DNA of 64,000 nucleotides from Allobosea sp. GTDB taxonomy: Bacteria > Pseudomonadota > Alphaproteobacteria > Rhizobiales > Beijerinckiaceae. Location: contig NZ_JAUYTP010000029.1 of NCBI RefSeq assembly GCF_030695125.1, forward strand, positions 434,001 to 498,000, written 5' to 3'. The position numbers and the translations under genes are program-made. Shown here piece by piece: positions 59,048 through 64,000 of this stretch (within the stretch, counting starts at the first letter, position 1; the number at the start of each line of letters is the position of its first letter). Under the pieces are notes generated by a model that searched no databases, was not told where the DNA came from, and saw only the letters and a list, made by a program, of their open reading frames with translations.

Positions 59048-61810
59048 TCACCGCGCCTGTTTCTTGAGGAGGAGCGTGGCGATGCCGAGCAGCACCGGCA
59101 CGGCGATCAGCAGCGGCACGAAGCTCCCCCCGAGATCGCCGAAACCCAGGCCCTTCGAGAAGGTGCCACGCGAGATCGTCATGAAATGCGCGGTCGGATA
59201 GATCCGCCCGACCAGCGCGCCCACCCCCTGCAGCGAGGAGACCGGGTCGGTCATGCCGGAGAACTGCGTCGCCGGCAGCAGGGTCAGGATCGTCGTGCCG
59301 AAGATCGCCGCGATCTGGCTGGTCATGAAGCTCGAGATCAGGAGCCCCATCGCAGTGGCCGCGACCACATAGACGAAGGCCGCAGTGGCGAAGGCCAGCA
59401 GATCGCCCGTGAACGGCACCCGGAAGACAAAGACGGCAAAGAGGGTCAGCAGCAGCGCATTGACGAGTGCGAGCGCGACATAGGGCAGCTGCTTGCCGAG
59501 CAGGAACTCGAACCGCGTCACCGGCGTGACATAGAGGTTGATGATCGAGCCCAGCTCCTTTTCCCTGACGACGCTGAGCGCCGCCAGCATCGCCGGGATC
59601 ATCAGCAGGAGCAGCGGGATCACCGCCGGCACCATGGCGACGAGGCTCTCGATATTGGGGTTGTAGCGATAGCGCGTCTCGATGCGGAACGCGGCGCTGG
59701 CCGCATCCTCGCCCAGCAGCAGGCGCATCTTCTGCGTCAGCCAGGCGCTGTGCAGGCCCTGGACATAGCCCTGCACGGTCTCGGCCCGCTGGGGCATTGC
59801 CCCGTCGATCCAGGCTGCGACCTGGACCGGCCGGCCCCGCGCGAGATCACGGCCGAAGCCGGGAGGGATCTCGATGGCGAGCGCCAGTTCGCCGCGCCGC
59901 ATCCGCCGGTCGAGATCGGCATAATCGACGATGGGGGCCTTCTCGACGAAGTAGCGCGATCCGGCCATGCCCAGCGCATAATCGCTGCTGGCGAGCGACT
60001 GGTCGTGATCGAGGACGGCGAAGGACAGCTTCTCGACGTCGAAATTGATGCCGTAGCCAATCACGAACATCAGCAGCAGGCTGCCGACCAGCGCCAGCGT
60101 GGCGCGGATCGGGTCGCGCCGCAGCTCCAGCGCCTCGCGCCGCGTGTAGCTGAGCATCCGGCGCGGATCGAACAGCCGCCGCTGCGCATGCGCGGCGGCC
60201 ACCGGCACGGCGTCGGGCTGCGGAGCCGCCGGCGGGGGTTGCGCTGGCGCCCCGGCCTCGCCGATCGCCTCCTCCAGATAACCGATGAAGGCGTCCTCCA
60301 GCGTGGCGCTGCCGCGCTGTGCGACGATCGCCGCGGGCGTGTCGCTGACCAGCACCCGGCCAGCATGCATCAGGGAGATGCGGTCGCAGCGCTGCGCCTC
60401 GTTCATGAAATGGGTCGAGATGAAGATGGTGACGCCGTCCTGCCGCGAGAGATCGACCAGGATCTGCCAGAGCCCGTCGCGGGCGATCGGGTCGACGCCC
60501 GAGGTCGGCTCGTCGAGGATCAGGATCTCCGGCGCATGGATCAGCGCCACCGCCAGCGACAGGCGCTGGCGCAGGCCGAGCGGCAGCGCGTCCGGCAGCG
60601 CATCCATCACGGAGGCGAGGTCGAACCGCCGCGCCATCTCGGCGACACGGGCGGGAATGCTCTCCGGCGGCAGCTGGAACAGGCGGGCGTGCAGGTCGAG
60701 GTTCTGCGCAACCGTGAGTTCGGAATAGAGCGAGAAGGCCTGCGACATGTAGCCGACGCGCTGGCGCACGCGCATGTCGCGCGGATCGACCTCTGCACCG
60801 AACAGCCGGGCCCGGCCCTCGCTGGCGGCCAGAAGCCCGGTCAGCATCTTCATCGTCGTCGACTTGCCGCAGCCATTCGAGCCGAGGAAGCCGAAGATCT
60901 CGCCGCGCTGGATCCGGAAGCTGACCCGGTCGACCGCGACGAAATCGTCGAAGCGCATCGTCAGCCCCTCGGCTTCGATGGCGATCTCGGCATGGGTCTC
61001 CGCGTCGCGCGGCGCAATGACGACGGCATGGTGGAGCTTGCGCTTCTCCTCCGGCAGCAGCGCGATGAAGGCCTCGTCGAGCGTGGCAGCGCCGGTCTGC
61101 GCCAGGAGGTCCGCCGACGCACCCGTGGCGAGGACGCGTCCTGCATCCATCGCCACCAGCCAGTCGAACCGCGCCGCCTCTTCCATATAGGCGGTGGCGA
61201 CGACGACACTCATGCCGGGTCGCCCGGCGCGGATCGTGTCGATCAGCTCCCAGAACTGGCGCCGCGACAAAGGATCGACGCCCGTGGTCGGCTCGTCGAG
61301 GATCAGCAGGTCGGGATCGTGGATCAGCGCGCAGCACAGGCCGAGCTTCTGCTTCATGCCGCCCGAGAGCTTGCCCGCTGGCCGATCGGCAAAGGGGCGC
61401 AGCCCCGTGCGCTGCAGCAGGTCGGCGATGCGGGCCTCGCGCTCGGCCCGGCCCTGCCCGAACAGCCGCGCGAAGAAGTCGACATTCTCGAACACCGACA
61501 GCGTTGGATAGAGGTTCTTGCCGAGGCCCTGCGGCATATAGGCGATGCGCGGGCAGGCCGCGCGCCGATGCGCCGCATCCGCCATGTCGCCGCCGAGCAC
61601 CGTCACCGAGCCCGCCTGGATCACGCGTGCGCCGGCCACGAGGGACAGGAGGCTGGACTTGCCGACGCCGTCCGGGCCGATCAGCCCCACCATGCATCCG
61701 GACGGAAGATCGAGGCTGACCGCCTCGAGCGCCCTCGTCTTGCCGTAGCTCAGGCCGACGCCGACGAGGCTGACGACCGGCGCCCCGGCCACAGCCGGAA
61801 GGGCGCTCAT
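59048..61810 (-). CDS. rbbA: RbbA-type ABC protein: two ATPase domains fused to an ABC-2 permease
   Basis: A 920-residue fusion. The first ATPase has Walker A GPDGVGKS (45-52), signature LSGGMKQKL and Walker [14 protein letters not shown]. The second has Walker [10 protein letters not shown] near 315, Walker [14 protein letters not shown], but its signature is degenerate ([10 protein letters not shown]). From about residue 550 a permease domain follows, with [26 protein letters not shown]. coli RbbA was described as ribosome-associated, but the operon with an HlyD protein and a permease suggests a tripartite exporter. It overlaps the HlyD gene by 4 bp. Confidence 0.92.
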   Translation of the reverse strand: MSALPAVAGAPVVSLVGVGLSYGKTRALEAVSLDLPSGCMVGLIGPDGVGKSSLLSLVAGARVIQAGSVTVLGGDMADAAHRRAACPRIAYMPQGLGKNLYPTLSVFENVDFFARLFGQGRAEREARIADLLQRTGLRPFADRPAGKLSGGMKQKLGLCCALIHDPDLLILDEPTTGVDPLSRRQFWELIDTIRAGRPGMSVVVATAYMEEAARFDWLVAMDAGRVLATGASADLLAQTGAATLDEAFIALLPEEKRKLHHAVVIAPRDAETHAEIAIEAEGLTMRFDDFVAVDRVSFRIQRGEIFGFLGSNGCGKSTTMKMLTGLLAASEGRARLFGAEVDPRDMRVRQRVGYMSQAFSLYSELTVAQNLDLHARLFQLPPESIPARVAEMARRFDLASVMDALPDALPLGLRQRLSLAVALIHAPEILILDEPTSGVDPIARDGLWQILVDLSRQDGVTIFISTHFMNEAQRCDRISLMHAGRVLVSDTPAAIVAQRGSATLEDAFIGYLEEAIGEAGAPAQPPPAAPQPDAVPVAAAHAQRRLFDPRRMLSYTRREALELRRDPIRATLALVGSLLLMFVIGYGINFDVEKLSFAVLDHDQSLASSDYALGMAGSRYFVEKAPIVDYADLDRRMRRGELALAIEIPPGFGRDLARGRPVQVAAWIDGAMPQRAETVQGYVQGLHSAWLTQKMRLLLGEDAASAAFRIETRYRYNPNIESLVAMVPAVIPLLLLMIPAMLAALSVVREKELGSIINLYVTPVTRFEFLLGKQLPYVALALVNALLLTLFAVFVFRVPFTGDLLAFATAAFVYVVAATAMGLLISSFMTSQIAAIFGTTILTLLPATQFSGMTDPVSSLQGVGALVGRIYPTAHFMTISRGTFSKGLGFGDLGGSFVPLLIAVPVLLGIATLLLKKQAR

Positions 61811-62877
61811 TGCACGAGGCCGGTCTGCAGGCGCTGCGGCCAGGCCGCCTGCGGATCGAGCTGGACATAGGCGATGCCCGGCAGCCCGGTCTTCACCTGC
61901 TGAATGTGTTTGCGCAGCAGCGCGGGCGGAATCTGCGCCTTGATGCGGAACATCAGCTTCTCGCGCTCCTGCGTCGTCTCCACCGTCTTCGGCGTGAACT
62001 GGGCGACATCGGCGACGAAGGAGATCGAGGCCGGGATGACGAGCCTCGGCGCCGCGTCGAGCACGATGCGCGCCTGCGCGCCCATGGCGACGCGCCCCGC
62101 CTGCCCGGTCGGCAGGAAGAAGGTCATGAACACGTCCTCGAGATCGACGAGGTTGAGCACGCGCCCGCCGGCCGCGACGACCTCGCCAGGTTGGGCGACG
62201 CGGTATTGCACGCGGCCGTCGCGCGGCGCCTTGAGCGCGCTGTCGTCGATATCGGCGTCGAAGCGCCTCACCGTCGCCTTCGCCGCCGCCACCGCGGCCT
62301 GCGCCCCGACGACCTGAGACACGGCCGAGCTGATCGCGGCCTCGCTGGCGGCGAGCTGGGCCTTGGCGGCGCCGACGGCGGCCGTCGTCCCCTGCGCCCG
62401 CGCCCGGTCGTCATCGAGCACCTGGTCGGAGACGTTGCCGCGCTCGGAGAGCTGTTCCGAGCGGGCGAGCTTCCGGCGGGCGGCGTCGAGCTCGGCCTCG
62501 CGCTGGGCGACGACCGCCGTCGCAGCGGTTTTCTCAGCCTGGCGCTGGACAACGAGGCTGCGGGCGGTGTCGACCGCGATTACCGCCCGCTCCTGCTGCG
62601 CCTGCGCCTCGGCGCGCTGGGCCTCGAGGGTTTCGGTGTCCATCCGCGCGACGATCTGGCCGGCCGTGACGAAATCGCCCTCATTGGCCAGCATCTCCCT
62701 GATCCGGCCGGAGACGCGCGCCGCCACGTCGATCTCCACCGCCTCGATGCGGCCATTACCGCTGGCGAGGCCCTCCGGCAGGTCGCTGGCGGTGAGCCGC
62801 TGCCAGGCGAAGTAGCCGCCGCCGGCCAAAAGGATCACAGCCGCCGGCAGCAGCCAGCCACGTTGCGGAGTTTTCAT
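61807..62877 (-). CDS. HlyD-family periplasmic adaptor protein
   Basis: A 356-residue membrane-fusion protein. One N-terminal helix ([18 protein letters not shown]) anchors it; [20 protein letters not shown] starts the lipoyl half-motif, then a long coiled-coil hairpin ([32 protein letters not shown]) and the second half [21 protein letters not shown]. It is related to YhiI/YbhG. The start at [10 protein letters not shown] is chosen because it directly precedes the helix. It is the first gene of the export operon and faces merR. Confidence 0.92.
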   Translation of the reverse strand: MKTPQRGWLLPAAVILLAGGGYFAWQRLTASDLPEGLASGNGRIEAVEIDVAARVSGRIREMLANEGDFVTAGQIVARMDTETLEAQRAEAQAQQERAVIAVDTARSLVVQRQAEKTAATAVVAQREAELDAARRKLARSEQLSERGNVSDQVLDDDRARAQGTTAAVGAAKAQLAASEAAISSAVSQVVGAQAAVAAAKATVRRFDADIDDSALKAPRDGRVQYRVAQPGEVVAAGGRVLNLVDLEDVFMTFFLPTGQAGRVAMGAQARIVLDAAPRLVIPASISFVADVAQFTPKTVETTQEREKLMFRIKAQIPPALLRKHIQQVKTGLPGIAYVQLDPQAAWPQRLQTGLVQ

Positions 62878-63126
62878 CGGGGAGGCCTTTTGCGCAGGGG
62901 TTGACGGGCTGACCGTTCGCGCATCGATGCGCCCCAGCAACGGCCAAGGATCTGGTTGCGCGCAGCACGGCTCCGCCCGTCACGTCCTGCACGGATTCAG
63001 CATTCACCCAACCGACCCGGCGGGCATTGATCGAGGTCAAGACGGCGTGGGGCACAGGACGGCCTGGGGAACCAGTCCCCGAGAGCGACGATCGGCCCCT
63101 GCTGACTTCGCCCTCGCAAGGACTAT

Positions 63127-63154
63127 GATCTCCAGTCACTAGAGGTTGGAGATC
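63127..63154. promoter_or_regulatory. MerR-type operator between the export operon and merR
   Basis: GATCTCCA (63127-63134) and TGGAGATC (63147-63154) are perfect inverted arms around 12 bases. Inside, CTCCAGT-C-ACTAGAG forms the shorter dyad typical of metal-type MerR operators. It ends 5 bases before the merR ATG. On the minus strand CATAGT follows the dyad as a possible -10 for the export operon, which starts about 250 bp away. Confidence 0.7.
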
Positions 63155-63159
63155 CCATC

Positions 63160-63603
63160 ATGCCGGCGCCGCGCCTCGAAACCGTCATGCCGATCGGAGC
63201 GCTGGCCGAGCGCACGGGCGTGAAAGTGGAGACGATCCGCTATTACGAGCAGGTCGGGCTTTTGCCGCCGCCGGAACGCTCGGAAGGCAATCAGCGCCGC
63301 TATGGCCTGCGCCATGTCGAGCGCCTCGCCTTCATCAAGCATGCCCGCGACCTCGGCTTCGCCGTCGATGCGATCCGCACCCTGCTCAATCTCTCCGACA
63401 ATCCGGCGCTGGCCTGCGACGAGGCCCATGCCATCTCGGTCTCCCATCTCGCTGATGTCCGGCACAAGATCGCCCGGCTGCGCTCGCTCGAAAAGGAGCT
63501 CGAACGCATCGCCGCGGCCTGCTCGGGCGGCGTGGCCGCTTGCGATTGCGCGATCATCGAGGCCTTGGCCGATCACAGCCAATGCCGCCACGCTGCGCAC
63601 TGA
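63160..63603 (+). CDS. MerR family transcriptional regulator, heavy-metal type
   Basis: A 147-residue activator. The N-terminal winged helix is [27 protein letters not shown] followed by [22 protein letters not shown]. The dimer helix and C-terminus hold Cys86, Cys121, Cys128 and Cys130 ([10 protein letters not shown]), a spacing like that of Zn/Cd/Pb sensors such as ZntR and CadR. A second ATG nine codons in is a possible start. No metal-efflux ATPase is adjacent; the divergent export operon is the nearest candidate target. Confidence 0.92.
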   Translation: MPAPRLETVMPIGALAERTGVKVETIRYYEQVGLLPPPERSEGNQRRYGLRHVERLAFIKHARDLGFAVDAIRTLLNLSDNPALACDEAHAISVSHLADVRHKIARLRSLEKELERIAAACSGGVAACDCAIIEALADHSQCRHAAH

Positions 63604-63751
63604 CAGCACGGCGCGCCGCCACTTGAACAACCGATGGCAGGCCGATGGCGGCTGTGGAGAAACGGGCCGGCCGCATCGTCGGCCAGCGCGTTTCGATTGC
63701 GGCGCAGGGCGGGCAGGCGCTACCGTTGGACAAAGGGCTTCGGGAGAGACC

Positions 63752-64000
63752 ATGTCCAGCGACTTCGCCACTCCACCCGGTCTGCGCCATCGCCAGATCG
63801 CGGTGCGCGACACGACGCTGCATGTCGCCGAGGTCGGCTCCGGGGCACCGGTTCTGTTGCTGCATGGCTGGCCCGAATTCTGGGCGACATGGCTGCCCCT
63901 GATGAACCGGCTCCACCCCCAGTTTCACCTGATCGCACCGGACCTCCGCGGCTTCGGCGACAGCGCCAAATCATCGGCCCCGCGCAGCGACGTCGGCGCC
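63752..64000 (+). CDS. Alpha/beta hydrolase, epoxide-hydrolase-like (3' end outside window)
   Basis: The first 83 codons are present and stay open to the window edge. The sequence [21 protein letters not shown] followed by [12 protein letters not shown] is the usual start of epoxide hydrolase or haloalkane dehalogenase-like hydrolases, with the oxyanion HGWP motif. The nucleophile and the rest of the catalytic site lie outside, so the exact family is open. The start ATG follows CGGGAGAGACC. Confidence 0.82.
   Translation, partial: MSSDFATPPGLRHRQIAVRDTTLHVAEVGSGAPVLLLHGWPEFWATWLPLMNRLHPQFHLIAPDLRGFGDSAKSSAPRSDVGA

Noticed and set aside
57881..61870. A 1329-codon open frame on the plus strand
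   Set aside because: It runs antisense to the permease and RbbA genes, is made of Arg/Asp/His/Gln-rich low-complexity sequence, and reflects codon bias of the real genes on the other strand.
1..64000. CRISPR arrays, insertion sequences, prophage, tRNA or rRNA genes
   Set aside because: I saw no regularly spaced repeats, transposase or integrase genes, phage structural genes, or tRNA/rRNA-like sequence.

Overview
The window is GC-rich DNA from an alphaproteobacterium, almost certainly Hyphomicrobiales (Rhizobiales). The evidence is a flagellar cluster of the rhizobial type: an orphan FtcR/Rem-like regulator, FlaF and FlbT, MotC, a MotD-like FliK, and no FliA or FlgM. An NdvA-type cyclic beta-glucan exporter, a TorF-type porin and a full CtrA box beside a GANTC site point the same way. 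A Bosea- or Methylobacterium-like genome is my best guess, but it is not proven here.

Layout. Bases 1-19,000 hold ordinary chromosomal genes: the tail of a phenylacetate-CoA ligase-like gene, ung with a 5'-nucleotidase, hemH, an alpha/beta hydrolase divergent from a marR gene across twin palindromic operators, a TorF porin, an L,D-transpeptidase lipoprotein, accA, a methyltransferase divergent from gloB, a DUF985 cupin with a GNAT acetyltransferase, an amidohydrolase, a DUF2938 protein, an ROK protein, an MscS-family channel and a CAP-domain lipoprotein. Bases 19,017-22,859 hold two tandem MotA/MotB-like pairs on the minus strand, followed by ndvA and a ChaA-type antiporter.

The flagellar cluster fills 26,094-57,921. 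Minus-strand flgB-flgC-fliE-flgG-flgA-flgI and ftcR lie left of a divergent control region. A long plus-strand operon runs flgE-flgK-flgL-flaF-flbT-flgD-fliQ-flhA-fliR followed by four small or poorly known genes. Then come minus-strand DUF1217-flgF-fliI, plus-strand motA-fliM-(membrane protein)-fliN-fliG-flhB, a stray VOC gene, one flagellin, and plus-strand fliF-fliH-motB-motC-fliK-SLT. Together they encode rod, P-ring, hook, MS- and C-rings, most of the export gate and a stator. flgH and fliP are not in the window, and fliL is represented only by a weak candidate. Bases 57,932-62,877 hold a three-gene HlyD/RbbA/permease export operon facing a metal-type merR gene, and the window ends inside an epoxide-hydrolase-like gene.

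The most interesting result is a roughly 15-bp element, CAGCYYCRCGCAAGY, upstream of seven flagellar transcription units (an eighth copy is degenerate). It usually sits 39-61 nt from the start codon; at the flagellin gene it is 137 nt away, leaving a long leader with a hairpin that pairs the ribosome-binding site. Others are the duplicated stators that lack the usual peptidoglycan-binding Asp, the twin MarR operators, a MerR-type operator before the export operon, and a 33-bp perfect inverted repeat between flagellar operons.
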